Source of the DNA: Psychrobacter sp. APC 3426
GTDB lineage: Bacteria > Pseudomonadota > Gammaproteobacteria > Pseudomonadales > Moraxellaceae
DNA length: 64,000 bases
NCBI RefSeq assembly: GCF_030408035.1
Contig: NZ_JASDCF010000004.1
Span: forward strand, 1 to 64,000
Direction: 5' to 3'
Position 1 is the stretch's first letter; each line of letters starts with the position of its first letter. The translations under genes were made by a program, and so were the position numbers. Below are positions 18,404-27,176 of this stretch, piece by piece. Below the pieces are notes generated by a model. The model was not told the origin of the DNA. It saw only the letters and a list, made by a program, of their open reading frames with translations, and made no database searches.

Positions 18404-19636
18404 ATGACGACTGAGCATATTTTGCACCATACTGATGTAGAAGCAGCGAGTGTAGAAGTACCAAGTATCGCTATCATCGGTGGCGGTCTGACGGGATTGT
18501 TTACCGCAACTTTGTTAGAGCGCGCTTTTAGCCAAGCCAGTGATAACACCCTAATACCGCAAATGACTGTGCCGCAAATCACTATTTTTGAAAAATCTCG
18601 TAGTGTGGGTCGCTTAGCCACTCGCTATCGCACCGATGACCATACTGGCAAAAACTGGCAATGGGCATTTGGCGCACAGTTTTTTACCGCAAAAACCGCC
18701 AATTTTCAGCAGTTTATAGCCCCTTATTTAGGGTCGGGCTTGATACAGCCGTGGTGCGCGAAAGTGGTCGATTTACATTCAGCGAGCGTTAGTGGTCAAT
18801 CGCCCGATATTCAGCAAAAAGAACAATGGAGCAGCACGCAGGCACGTTATATCAGCACCCCTAAAATGACCAGTTGGGGGAGAGTATTGGCCGATGAGCT
18901 TAAGCATACGACCATCAACTTTAAAACCCGCGTTGCGCCATTGGCTCACTATACTCAGCAAAGCATGAGTGAGGAAAGTCAAAAAACTGAATTATTCGAC
19001 GATACAGGGCGTAGCCTTGGTCTGTTTGATTGGGTCATCTGTACCGTGCCAAATGCTCAAGCCATAGCGCTGTTGGCAAATAGTAAATTCCCTGAACCAG
19101 CAAGATTCACTGAGCCAAAGATGCTGGCGTGCTATACCTTGATGCTAGGTTGGGATAGTGTGGCGCAGTTACCTGATATATTGAGTCATGAGGTTCAACC
19201 AGTATGGGATGTGGCTTATGTAAACGGCTCCATTATCGATAGAATATTTATCGAACACCAAAAACCTAAACACGATAATCTACTGCCGAGTGTCACCATT
19301 CATGCGCGCAACGATTGGTCAGAGCAGCATGTCGATGACGATATCGAAGCCGTCAAATCACAATTATTAACGGCTGCACAGCAAGCACTAAATTGGAATG
19401 AAGGCAGCAGACCGAGTCAGATAGATTGCCACCGCTGGCGTTATGCCGCGACCGACAAGGTTTCTAACACATATTCTAATCATGACGCTAGTGAAGGTTC
19501 TAATAAAGAGACTGGAATATTGGTTGATAACCAACAGCAATGGATTGTCAGCGGTGATTGGTGCGCACAAGGCAATATCGAAAGCTGCTACCAAATGGCA
19601 CAGCAGACGGTCGCCGTAATCTGTCAGGCCACTTAA
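18404..19636 (+). CDS. FAD-dependent amine-oxidase/renalase-like oxidoreductase
   Basis: A roughly 410-residue flavoprotein. The dinucleotide-binding IAIIGGGLTGLFTATLLERA lies about 30 residues from the ATG at 18404, which has AAGG nine bases upstream and is preferred to the GTG at 18377. FEKSRSVGRLATRY and the FGAQFFTAK block resemble renalase-like NAD(P)/FAD proteins, as does the C-terminal SGDWCAQGNIESCYQMAQQT. Bacterial renalases recycle misreduced nicotinamide forms, but this protein could have another role. It is followed after 54 bases by an MgtC-like gene in the same direction. Confidence 0.8.
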   Translation: MTTEHILHHTDVEAASVEVPSIAIIGGGLTGLFTATLLERAFSQASDNTLIPQMTVPQITIFEKSRSVGRLATRYRTDDHTGKNWQWAFGAQFFTAKTANFQQFIAPYLGSGLIQPWCAKVVDLHSASVSGQSPDIQQKEQWSSTQARYISTPKMTSWGRVLADELKHTTINFKTRVAPLAHYTQQSMSEESQKTELFDDTGRSLGLFDWVICTVPNAQAIALLANSKFPEPARFTEPKMLACYTLMLGWDSVAQLPDILSHEVQPVWDVAYVNGSIIDRIFIEHQKPKHDNLLPSVTIHARNDWSEQHVDDDIEAVKSQLLTAAQQALNWNEGSRPSQIDCHRWRYAATDKVSNTYSNHDASEGSNKETGILVDNQQQWIVSGDWCAQGNIESCYQMAQQTVAVICQAT

Positions 19637-19690
19637 CTATTTAGCGGTAGATATCTAAAAGTCTTGATGGCAATAACAGGGAGATAAGCG

Positions 19691-20134
19691 ATGTTTGGAT
19701 TTGATATAGATTTAGACCTCATGCAATACCACTTTTTTCAGTTGGGCATTGCTTTTATTCTCTCTCTGCCTATCGCGCTGAACCGCGAGATGAAGGACAA
19801 TGGCGCAGGTCTTAGAACCTTTCCGCTCGTAACGATTGCCTCTTGTGCTTTTATGTTGGTCGGTAGGGATATCTATGAGTCTGCAGGTGAAGCGAGAATC
19901 ATGTATGCCATTATCACGGGCATGGGTTTTATCGGCGGTGGGGCAATTTTTAAAAATGAGATGGGTTCAAAAGGCACGGCGACGGCAGCCAGTCTTTGGA
20001 ACACCGGCGCTATTGGTATTTCGGTGGCGTACGGTCGTTATGAGATTGCCATTATATTGTCTGCGGTCGGCTTTTTAATCCTACAATTCTCAGAACCCTT
20101 CAAAAAGGTTGGCAAGGATAAGGATAACAACTAG
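19691..20134 (+). CDS. MgtC/SapB-family inner-membrane protein
   Basis: A 147-residue protein with about four membrane helices. The N-terminal half contains the conserved LPIALNREMKDNGAGLRTFPLVTIASC and ITGMGFIGGGAIFK, the signature of the MgtC/SapB hydrophobic domain. It lacks the long soluble C-terminal domain of Salmonella MgtC. Members modulate the F-type ATPase or magnesium and pH stress responses, but the role of short versions is unclear. GGGAGATAAGCG precedes the start. It may share a transcript with the oxidoreductase upstream. Confidence 0.85.
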   Translation: MFGFDIDLDLMQYHFFQLGIAFILSLPIALNREMKDNGAGLRTFPLVTIASCAFMLVGRDIYESAGEARIMYAIITGMGFIGGGAIFKNEMGSKGTATAASLWNTGAIGISVAYGRYEIAIILSAVGFLILQFSEPFKKVGKDKDNN

Positions 20135-20176
20135 AGCGTAAGGATTGAACAGTAGCGCTATCGATTAATTCTGAGC

Positions 20177-20266
20177 AAAAAAAAGCCCACAGAGGAGGTG
20201 CCGTGGGCTGAGGAAAACTGATCTTGTAGCCTGCATTACTAGGGCTACAGAGGCAGTGGTTGTGAC
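20177..20266 (-). ncRNA. Candidate small RNA with anti-Shine-Dalgarno loop
   Basis: On the minus strand a hairpin (GTAGCC...GGCTAC, 20226-20248) is followed by a second one, AGCCCAC / GTGGGCT (20184-20209), and then eight T, a textbook intrinsic terminator. No minus-strand gene lies upstream of it for several hundred bases, so the terminator needs its own transcript. A TTAAGC / TAATAA pair with a 17-base spacer (20273-20301) could be its promoter, giving about 90 nt. The terminator loop holds CACCTCCTCT, complementary to Shine-Dalgarno sequences. Inferred from sequence only. Confidence 0.45.
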
Positions 20267-20272
20267 TTGTTA

Positions 20273-20301
20273 TTATTATGAGTTTGCGTACTGCTGCTTA
20301 A
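20273..20301 (-). promoter_or_regulatory. Possible promoter of the candidate small RNA
   Basis: On the minus strand TTAAGC (20296-20301) and TAATAA (20273-20278) are separated by 17 bases. This would start transcription near 20266, just before the two hairpins. It is a weak match, useful only together with the orphan terminator. Confidence 0.3.
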
Positions 20302-20699
20302 TTTCTGATGTTACTTACTAAGATTAGGGTCATAGTAGGTAATTCAATAGACATATATATTTGCTTACATATTTAAGTGTACAAGTGTTTCTTTATTAAA
20401 GTCGCTATCATAACGCAATTAATTGCTATTTGGCTAATTTGGTTACATGACATTACGTTATTCAGCTTTAGCGGGATTGGAGAAGGTTCTATCTTTATGA
20501 GATTGCCAATAAGTAGGCCGTTATTATCGGTTTTACGACTGGCCTTGCTTAGGGTTTTGCAGTATTTGTAAGTATATAAAAGCTATTGATTGGCATAAAG
20601 ATTACCAATAACTGAATAGCCAAATAGATGGCATGACGACTTGCTCGAAAAATGCTAAGCTAGCTGCCATTATTATGTCTATATTAAACTGGGTTTGCC

Positions 20700-21380
20700 A
20701 TGACTGAGAGTACGCATTTGCATACGCAGGAACCGTCGAGTACGCAAAATACCAAAAGTATTTTTAACTTGCCCAACAACCTAACGATTGCGCGTATCTT
20801 GATGATTCCGCTGTTCGTCGCGATTGCCTATTGGCCACCTGCGATGGGGATTGGCATGCCCGCTATCTCAGACAACGTGATTGCCAAGGTTGGAATGAGT
20901 GAGTTTAGCGATAGCCTATTGCGCCACTTATTATTAACGGGTGTTTTTATCGTTGCGGCGATTACCGATTGGCTTGATGGTTATTTTGCCCGCAAGCTCA
21001 ATGTCACCTCAGCTTTTGGGCGGTTTTTAGATCCCGTCGCTGATAAACTCATGGTCGCAGCAGCACTGATTATTTTGGTGCAATGGCATCCCAATATCAT
21101 CATGGCAATTGCTGCAATTGTGATTATCTCGCGTGAGATTGCCGTATCGGCACTGCGTGAATGGATGGCTGAGCTGGGCAAAAGTACCAGTGTGGCGGTG
21201 TCTTATGTTGGCAAATTAAAAACCACCTTTCAGATGGTTGCCATCACGGTATTATTATTGAACTGGGAATCGCTTGAAACCATTGGCTATGTGTTAATGG
21301 TAGCAGCGGTGATTTTGACCTTATGGTCGATGATGATTTATCTCAGAGCCGCTTGGCCATACTTAAAGCAAAGCGGTTAA
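20700..21380 (+). CDS. pgsA: CDP-diacylglycerol-glycerol-3-phosphate 3-phosphatidyltransferase
   Basis: PgsA makes phosphatidylglycerol phosphate, the committed step to phosphatidylglycerol and cardiolipin, in the inner membrane. The 226-residue protein has the N-terminal FNLPNNLTIARILMIPLFV block and the CDP-alcohol phosphotransferase motif D-G-x2-A-R-x8-G-x3-D-x3-D, seen as DWLDGYFARKL followed by GRFLDPVADK. Several hydrophobic helices follow. It is longer than E. coli PgsA (182) because of a loop after helix 1 (residues about 48-75). A bidirectional terminator follows. Confidence 0.93.
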   Translation: MTESTHLHTQEPSSTQNTKSIFNLPNNLTIARILMIPLFVAIAYWPPAMGIGMPAISDNVIAKVGMSEFSDSLLRHLLLTGVFIVAAITDWLDGYFARKLNVTSAFGRFLDPVADKLMVAAALIILVQWHPNIIMAIAAIVIISREIAVSALREWMAELGKSTSVAVSYVGKLKTTFQMVAITVLLLNWESLETIGYVLMVAAVILTLWSMMIYLRAAWPYLKQSG

Positions 21381-21431
21381 ATTGATAGCCTTTATATGCA
21401 AAACATAAAAGGTCGCCTCAAATTGAGACAC

Positions 21432-21470
21432 AAAAAAACGCCAGTCGCATCAGCCACTGGTGTTTTTGTT
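21432..21470. terminator. Bidirectional terminator
   Basis: Seven A, an ACGCCAGT / ACTGGTGT stem (one G-T pair) and a T-rich tail lie between the convergent pgsA and PPOX genes, so it can serve both. Confidence 0.8.
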
Positions 21471-21494
21471 TTTGCTACTTATAATTCAGATAGT

Positions 21495-21989
21495 TTATAG
21501 CGTCACTGAGTTGTTTTCGCCCAAGTTGGTCGCTTTTTTGCCATCCATTACCGCGGCAGTGGTCATCTTAAACATGTTAACGACTGAGCTACCACTTAGC
21601 CAGTATTCAGCCCCGTGAGGCATGACTTTGATTAGCTGTACATTTGGGTCTTCTTTACCTTGCTCATAAAAAGCATTATAAACTGGCGACCATAGCTCAT
21701 CTAACTTCTCTTTGTCTTCAACCAGCTCGGCTTTACCGTTGATTGAGACATAGTTTTTGGCATCTTGACTGACATAAGCCAAGTTCACTTGGGGATTTCT
21801 CTCGATATCTTTGACAGTTTCTGTGGTTTTATCACCGATAAACCAAATCTCTTTTGCACCCAAACTGGTTTCGCTAGTGGTCATTGGGCAGGCATGCAAA
21901 TGGTCTTCATGGGTACGAGTGGTCATCATGGCGAATTTAACGTCTTTTACCAACTCTTGAACTTTATCGATGTGGTCTTGTCTACTCAT
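21495..21989 (-). CDS. Pyridoxamine-phosphate-oxidase-fold protein (general stress protein 26-like)
   Basis: A 164-residue split-barrel flavin-binding protein. It begins with a short helix and then VKFAMMTTRTHEDHLHACPMTT, the strand pair that opens the GSP26-like subgroup. ELWSPVYNAFYEQGKEDPNVQLIKVMP and AEYWLSGSS are also typical of these proteins. Relatives bind FMN or FAD and are induced under stress; the reaction is unknown. ATTATAATGAAAAAGGACAC ahead of the start on the minus strand supports the annotated ATG. Confidence 0.85.
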   Translation of the reverse strand: MSRQDHIDKVQELVKDVKFAMMTTRTHEDHLHACPMTTSETSLGAKEIWFIGDKTTETVKDIERNPQVNLAYVSQDAKNYVSINGKAELVEDKEKLDELWSPVYNAFYEQGKEDPNVQLIKVMPHGAEYWLSGSSVVNMFKMTTAAVMDGKKATNLGENNSVTL

Positions 21990-22540
21990 AATAAGTGTCC
22001 TTTTTCATTATAGTGATTGAGTTTATGCTCATTGATTATTGTTATTGACTCAGTTTTTATTTCATTAAATCTCTAGTTTAGACGAGTGAGCATTTAACTC
22101 GCCGGCAACTGATATCTAGAGTAACGATTAGCCGTAGGCAATTTATATAGGTTGCCCGTAATGCGATGTGAGTGTTTGTAAGGACTATAAGGGTTGCGTA
22201 AAAATTGTGACACTAAGTGCCAAGTTTTTCTATTATAAAAAGCGATTGTGTAATGTCTGCAATTTGATAAGCAGGACTAAAAGGGTTGTTAGCAAGGCAA
22301 TTGTAAGGGTAGTTAAAAACGCTGCTTAAAACGTGACTTAAAATAACTCAGAACAGTTATCTAGTAACTGCTATTTATAGCTATTGTTAGCTTGATAACT
22401 GACTGATTAACTAAGTAACTAACTGTACTTTTCAGCAATTTATTTGGTTTTGACCTGCTTATTATGGGGCTTCTTGTTATAATACGCGGACCATTTACTT
22501 TGCATGGCAGAGATGCCTTGATCTTACGGATTATGCCTTT
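21990..22540. other. Long intergenic region upstream of purL
   Basis: These 551 bases lie between divergent genes. The right end holds a convincing extended -10 promoter at 22475-22483. The middle is AT-rich with several small direct repeats of TAACTGACT/TAACTAACT type near 22396-22425. No PurR-type operator or riboswitch was recognised. Confidence 0.5.
22450..22483 (+). promoter_or_regulatory. Extended -10 promoter of purL
   Basis: TTGTTATAATACGC contains a perfect TATAAT (22478-22483) with an upstream TG at the extended -10 position. TTGACC at 22450-22455 is too far (22-base spacer) to be a normal -35. Transcription would start near 22490, some 50 bases before the purL ATG. The same 14-base string occurs in front of the pot operon on the other strand. 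Confidence 0.6.
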
Positions 22541-25500
22541 ATGATGACCATCGCCGGACAACCGTTTCTTACCGATTTTCAGACGCAGCAACTCATCAGT
22601 CAGTTTCAGCAAAAAACCGAGCTAAATGTCAGCCACATCCATACTCAGCAAGTTTATGTGCTATCACGAGAACTAAAAGGTGATGAGCATAAAAAAGCGC
22701 TGGACTTATTTGGTATTAAAGAAGAGACCCAGCTTGCCGCCCCGCAAGACAACCAATTACAAGTGATAGTGAGCCCGCGTTTTGGTACGATTTCGCCGTG
22801 GGCAAGTAAAGCGACCGATATTTTTAATAACTGTGACATTAAGATTAACCGTGTCGAGCGCGTCATTGTTTATACCCTAACTGTTGATGAAAAAGCAGAC
22901 GGCAAAGTAGGTGCTACGCTACCTAAAGCCGCTGAGCAATTATTGTTTGATCGCATGACCCAAAGCTTGGTTTATAATTTAAACGATGTGAATAAATTGT
23001 TCGATGATGAGCAGCCAGCATCACTCAATCATATCGACGTGATTGGTCAAGGTCAGTCAGCATTAGAATCGGCCAATACAGAATTTGGTTTTGCGCTATC
23101 GAGCGAAGACATTGATTATCTGATGAATGCGTACGTCAATGAGCTCAAGCGTAATCCAACCGACGTTGAGCTAATGATGTTTGCTCAGGCCAACTCAGAG
23201 CATTGCCGTCATAAGATTTTCAACGCTGCGTGGACGGTGGATGGTGCAGTACAGCCAAAGTCACTGTTCCAAATGATTAAGAATACTTATAAAGCCAACC
23301 CACAAGGTATCTTGTCGGCTTATAAAGACAACGCTGCGGTAATGGCTGGGGCAGAGGGGATGCGTTTTTACTCCATTCCTACCGACGCTCAAAACCCTAA
23401 TTCTGCCCATCCTTACGATTTCCATCAAGAAGAAATCGATATCTTAATGAAAGTCGAAACTCATAACCATCCAACTGCGATTGCCCCTTATGCCGGTGCG
23501 GCGACAGGTGCGGGCGGTGAGATTCGTGATGAAGGCGCAACGGGTCGTGGCGGTAAGCCCAAAGCAGGTCTCACAGGTTTTCATGTGTCACATTTACATA
23601 TTCCAGAGCTTGCTGAGAAGTGGGAGCAGTCAGGTCAATTAAGTACGCAGGATTATGGTACGCCGGATCGTATGGCCACTAGCCTTGAGATTATGACGGA
23701 AGCGCCATTAGGGTCAGCTAACTTCTCTAACGAGTTTGGTCGTCCAAACCTATGCGGTTATTTCCGCAGTTTCCAATTGGATACTTCAGCGGCAAAAGAC
23801 GGTAGCCAAATGCGCGGCTATCATAAGCCAATCATGCTGGCAGGCGGTTACGGCAATATCAAACGTAACTTGATTGAAAAAAATGCCATTCAGCAAGGTG
23901 ATCTATTAATCGTCCTTGGTGGCCCTGCGATGCAGATTGGCCTTGGTGGCGGTGCGGCTTCTTCTGTTGATAGTGGCTCACTTGATGAAGGCTTAGACTT
24001 TGCTTCTGTACAGCGTGACAATGCTGAGATGGAGCGTCGCTGTCAAGAAGTCCTCGATCGCTGCTGGGCCCTCGCTGGTAATGGAAAGTCTGGTAACGAT
24101 ATCGATGCAAGTAATAACAGTAAAGACGGCAACCCAATCGTCTCATTACATGACGTCGGTGCAGGCGGTCTATCGAATGCCATGCCAGAGTTGGTCAATG
24201 ACCATGAAATGGGCGCGGTGCTAAATCTACGTAAAATCCCGTCGTTAGAAGCGGGCATGTCGCCAATGGCTATCTGGTCAAACGAAGCGCAAGAGCGTTA
24301 CGTATTGGCGATTCGTCCTGAGAGCAAAGAGCAGTTCGATGCCATCTGTGCGCGTGAGCGTTGTCCGTATGCCATCTTAGGCGAAGCTACTGAAGTACGT
24401 CAGCTTGTCGTTAATGATGAATTACTGCCTGAGCAGCCAGTTGATATGCCGATGCAAGTATTGCTCGGTGGTACGCCGCAGATGCAGCGTAGCTTTGATC
24501 GTCAGGAAAGTACCTTGCCAGCATTAGAGTTAGGTGAAGTCAATCTAGCCGAATCAATCAAAGACGTGCTACGTCATCCAACTGTCGCGAGTAAATCATT
24601 TTTGATTAGCATTGGTGACCGCTCGATTACGGGTATGGTCGTGCGTGATCAGTATGTTGGTCGCTATCAAGTGCCAGTGTCAGATTGCGCAGTTACTGCG
24701 TCAGGTTTGATTGCGTTAGATGGTCAGCCAATGAGCGGTGAGGCGATGAGTGTCGGTGAACGTACGCCAGTTGCTTTGATTAATCCAAAAGCCTCGGCTC
24801 GTCTCGCGGTTGGTGAGGCAATCACTAACATCGCAGGTGCACGTATTACTCAGATATCTGATATTACTATGTCAGCGAACTGGATGGCAGCATGCGGTGA
24901 AGATGTAGAAGACGCTGCATTATTTGACGCGGTGCATACTGTTGGCGAAGAATTATGCCCAGCATTAGGTATTGCTATTCCAGTCGGTAAAGATTCGCTA
25001 TCGATGCGTGCCAACTGGACAGATAGCGATGAAAATGGTAACGCAGACAAATCAGTTGTTTCACCAATGAGTCTAGTCATTACTGCTTTTGCGCCAGTCG
25101 TCGATGTAGCAAAAACCCTAACTCCTGAGCTAATCAATGGCGATAGCGCCTTCTACCGTATCGACTTATCCAAAGGTCAACTCCGTCTAGGCGGCTCAAT
25201 CCTCGCGCAAACGCTCAGCCAGTTAGGTAACGACTGCCCAGATTTAGCGCAGCCAAGCGACTTAATCGACTTCTTTAACTTTATCCAAGCGGGTAACGCG
25301 CAAGGCGTCATCAGCGCCTATCACGATATCGGTGATGGTGGACTACTCGCGACTATCGCTGAGATGCAATTCACCAGCCGTCAAGGTATCAAGCTGTCAT
25401 TAACTGATGATAATTTGCTCGGTCAATTATTCAGTGAAGAGCTGGGTGCAGTTATTCAAGTATTACCAGAAAACGTCGCCGCGTTAATGCAATTGGCAGA

Positions 25501-26566
25501 AGAGTTTAACGTCAGCGACATGATGAGCCTCGTTGGTCAAAGTAGCGAAGAAGACAGCCTCATTATCCAGACGCCGCTGCATATTGGTGATGCTACGCTA
25601 CGCTTTAGCCGTAGCGAATTACAACAAGAATGGAGTCAGGTCAGCTATCAAATCGCGCGTCGTCGTGACAACCCAGCGTGCGTACAGCAAGAATATGACT
25701 TGATTGCTGATGCTAGCCACCAAGGTCTTATCGCTGCGCCAAACTTTGATTTGAACCAAAAAGTCGAAGAACCATATTTAACTAGCCGTGAAGAAAAACC
25801 AAGAGTTGCTATCCTACGTGAGCAAGGCGTCAACGGTCAGTCAGAAATGGCAGCAGGCTTTACTCAAGCAGGCTTTGAAGCGGTAGACGTACATATGAGC
25901 GACCTGCTAGAAGGTCGTATCAATCTACGTGACTTCGACGGTCTGGTCGCTTGTGGTGGCTTTAGTTATGGTGATGTCCTCGGCGCAGGCTCGGGCTGGG
26001 CAAACTCTATCTTGTTCCATGACGAGTTGCGCATGCAGTTCGTGCGCTTCTTTGCCCGTCCGGATACCTTCTCACTTGGTGTCTGTAACGGCTGTCAGAT
26101 GATGGCGCAGTTAAAAGACCTCATCCCAGGCGCGGAAAACTTCCCACGCTTTATCGCCAATAAGTCCGCGCGATTTGAGGCGCGTACGGTCAACGTCAAA
26201 GTCGAGCGCACCAAGTCTATCCTGTTTAAAGGTATGCAAGACAGCATCTTGCCGATTGCGGTGGCGCACGGTGAAGGCTATGCCACGCTAAATACCACCG
26301 AGATTGACGGTATGGCAAAACACGGTCAGCTCGCCATGCGTTATGTCGATAGCCAAGGTCATCCAACTGAGACTTATCCGCTCAATCCAAACGGTTCGCT
26401 CGGCGGTGTCACGGGGCTGTGTAGCACTGACGGTCGCGTCACGCTTATGATGCCGCATCCTGAGCGTAACTTAAAATCCTATAACCATAGCTGGAAACCA
26501 GAAGCGTGGGATGAGGACGGCGCGTGGATGCGTATGTTCCGTAATGCGCGGGCTTGGTTAAGATAG
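22541..26566 (+). CDS. purL: Phosphoribosylformylglycinamidine synthase
   Basis: The large single-chain PurL (1341 residues) converts FGAR, glutamine and ATP to FGAM in purine synthesis. The order is an N-terminal PurS-like domain, a linker with AQANSEHCRHKIF, the first synthetase domain with KVETHNHPTAIAPYAGAATGAGGEIRDEGATGRG, a second synthetase domain, and a C-terminal glutaminase whose nucleophile is in LGVCNGCQMM, with the His-Glu pair in MPHPERN. The length matches E. coli (1295) with modest additions. The start may be either of two adjacent ATG codons. It is a single-gene unit ended by a terminator. Confidence 0.98.
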   Translation: MMTIAGQPFLTDFQTQQLISQFQQKTELNVSHIHTQQVYVLSRELKGDEHKKALDLFGIKEETQLAAPQDNQLQVIVSPRFGTISPWASKATDIFNNCDIKINRVERVIVYTLTVDEKADGKVGATLPKAAEQLLFDRMTQSLVYNLNDVNKLFDDEQPASLNHIDVIGQGQSALESANTEFGFALSSEDIDYLMNAYVNELKRNPTDVELMMFAQANSEHCRHKIFNAAWTVDGAVQPKSLFQMIKNTYKANPQGILSAYKDNAAVMAGAEGMRFYSIPTDAQNPNSAHPYDFHQEEIDILMKVETHNHPTAIAPYAGAATGAGGEIRDEGATGRGGKPKAGLTGFHVSHLHIPELAEKWEQSGQLSTQDYGTPDRMATSLEIMTEAPLGSANFSNEFGRPNLCGYFRSFQLDTSAAKDGSQMRGYHKPIMLAGGYGNIKRNLIEKNAIQQGDLLIVLGGPAMQIGLGGGAASSVDSGSLDEGLDFASVQRDNAEMERRCQEVLDRCWALAGNGKSGNDIDASNNSKDGNPIVSLHDVGAGGLSNAMPELVNDHEMGAVLNLRKIPSLEAGMSPMAIWSNEAQERYVLAIRPESKEQFDAICARERCPYAILGEATEVRQLVVNDELLPEQPVDMPMQVLLGGTPQMQRSFDRQESTLPALELGEVNLAESIKDVLRHPTVASKSFLISIGDRSITGMVVRDQYVGRYQVPVSDCAVTASGLIALDGQPMSGEAMSVGERTPVALINPKASARLAVGEAITNIAGARITQISDITMSANWMAACGEDVEDAALFDAVHTVGEELCPALGIAIPVGKDSLSMRANWTDSDENGNADKSVVSPMSLVITAFAPVVDVAKTLTPELINGDSAFYRIDLSKGQLRLGGSILAQTLSQLGNDCPDLAQPSDLIDFFNFIQAGNAQGVISAYHDIGDGGLLATIAEMQFTSRQGIKLSLTDDNLLGQLFSEELGAVIQVLPENVAALMQLAEEFNVSDMMSLVGQSSEEDSLIIQTPLHIGDATLRFSRSELQQEWSQVSYQIARRRDNPACVQQEYDLIADASHQGLIAAPNFDLNQKVEEPYLTSREEKPRVAILREQGVNGQSEMAAGFTQAGFEAVDVHMSDLLEGRINLRDFDGLVACGGFSYGDVLGAGSGWANSILFHDELRMQFVRFFARPDTFSLGVCNGCQMMAQLKDLIPGAENFPRFIANKSARFEARTVNVKVERTKSILFKGMQDSILPIAVAHGEGYATLNTTEIDGMAKHGQLAMRYVDSQGHPTETYPLNPNGSLGGVTGLCSTDGRVTLMMPHPERNLKSYNHSWKPEAWDEDGAWMRMFRNARAWLR

Positions 26567-26591
26567 GCTGGTTTGAGTAATTTTAGATAAT

Positions 26592-26621
26592 AAAAAAGGT
26601 GGGCTTCGGCTCACCTTTTTT
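26592..26621 (+). terminator. Rho-independent terminator of purL
   Basis: AAAAAAGGTGGGC-ttcg-GCTCACCTTTTTT (stem interrupted only by one G-T pair) with a stable TTCG tetraloop, 25 bases after the stop. Confidence 0.9.
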
Positions 26622-26666
26622 GTGTTTGGGATTTGGGTTTTTAAGAAGTAGGGGAGCTATTTCCCG

Positions 26667-27076
26667 CCTTCTGCTTGTATCTGCCAGTCTGGGCGAGGCG
26701 CTGGCTACGGTTTGGGTCGTCGCTTGCTCCGCGTCGACACCCCAAAACCTAGCCATCGCAACTCGCCCAAACCAGCAGGATACCACTACAGTCGGGGCTA
26801 GCGGTGACATCGTGTTCTTACAAATATTCGTCGTGGCTAGAGTTTACAGATTAAAAGGTCGGTAGGGTGGGTTAACGATAGCGTAATCCGCCATCGGTGT
26901 GGCAAACTAATATAAATGGTGGGTTACGTTTTACCGTCATTCTCTACGAGAATTCTGTAAAACTAACCCACCCTACACGGCTTTCCCTCTTTCTGCTCGT
27001 ATCTGCCAGTGTGGGAAAGACGTTGACATTGTGTTCTTATGGATATCTATTGTGGTTCAAATTTACAGATTAAAAA
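26667..27076. repeat. Nested intergenic repeats after purL
   Basis: Two direct copies of a non-coding unit are visible. Each begins CTTTCTGC/CTTCTGC followed by TATCTGCCAGT and TGGG, and ends GACATxGTGTTCTTA...TTTACAGATTAAAA. The first (26667-26856) is interrupted by about 110 bases that include a long imperfect inverted repeat (26702-26753: GGCTACGGTTTGGG against CCCCAAAACCTAGCC). The second (26986-27076) is uninterrupted. Between them sits the GTAGGGTGGGTTA element. This is probably a build-up of small non-autonomous elements. Confidence 0.6.
26862..26976. repeat. GTAGGGTGGGTTA inverted-repeat element
   Basis: GTAGGGTGGGTTA at the left is perfectly mirrored by TAACCCACCCTAC at the right, enclosing about 90 bases with a third internal copy of GGTGGGTTACG. 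Elements with this end sequence are known from experience in intergenic regions of many bacteria; I recall no agreed name and no coding capacity. Here it sits between two copies of another repeat. Confidence 0.7.
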
Positions 27077-27086
27077 ATCTGTAAAT
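27061..27086. repeat. Short perfect dyad
   Basis: ATTTACAGATT and AATCTGTAAAT form an 11-bp AT-rich dyad with a four-base spacer at the end of the second repeat unit. It may be a regulator site or part of the repeat. Confidence 0.4.
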
Positions 27087-27176
27087 ACTATTTTGCGTTT
27101 TCAGTCTCAAACATCCAGGGTTATTATTGAGCAAAATAATATCTAAACGGCTAAAAAATTCATGTTTCAGTTACCT

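Larger units (their letters stand above)
20135..20699. other. Intergenic region with a candidate minus-strand small RNA
   Basis: A 565-base gap between two plus-strand genes. It contains two hairpins at 20184-20248 whose arrangement only makes sense as a minus-strand transcript (see the ncRNA entry). A 64-codon open frame at 20377-20571 has a hydrophobic N-terminus but no ribosome binding site or family features and is not called. The end of the region holds the pgsA promoter. Confidence 0.5.

Noticed and set aside
20377-20571. 64-codon open frame between mgtC-like and pgsA
   Set aside because: No ribosome binding site, no recognisable domain, and composition like the surrounding AT-rich spacer.
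22450-22455. TTGACC as the -35 of the purL promoter
   Set aside because: The spacer to TATAAT is 22 bases, too long; the extended TG makes a -35 unnecessary.
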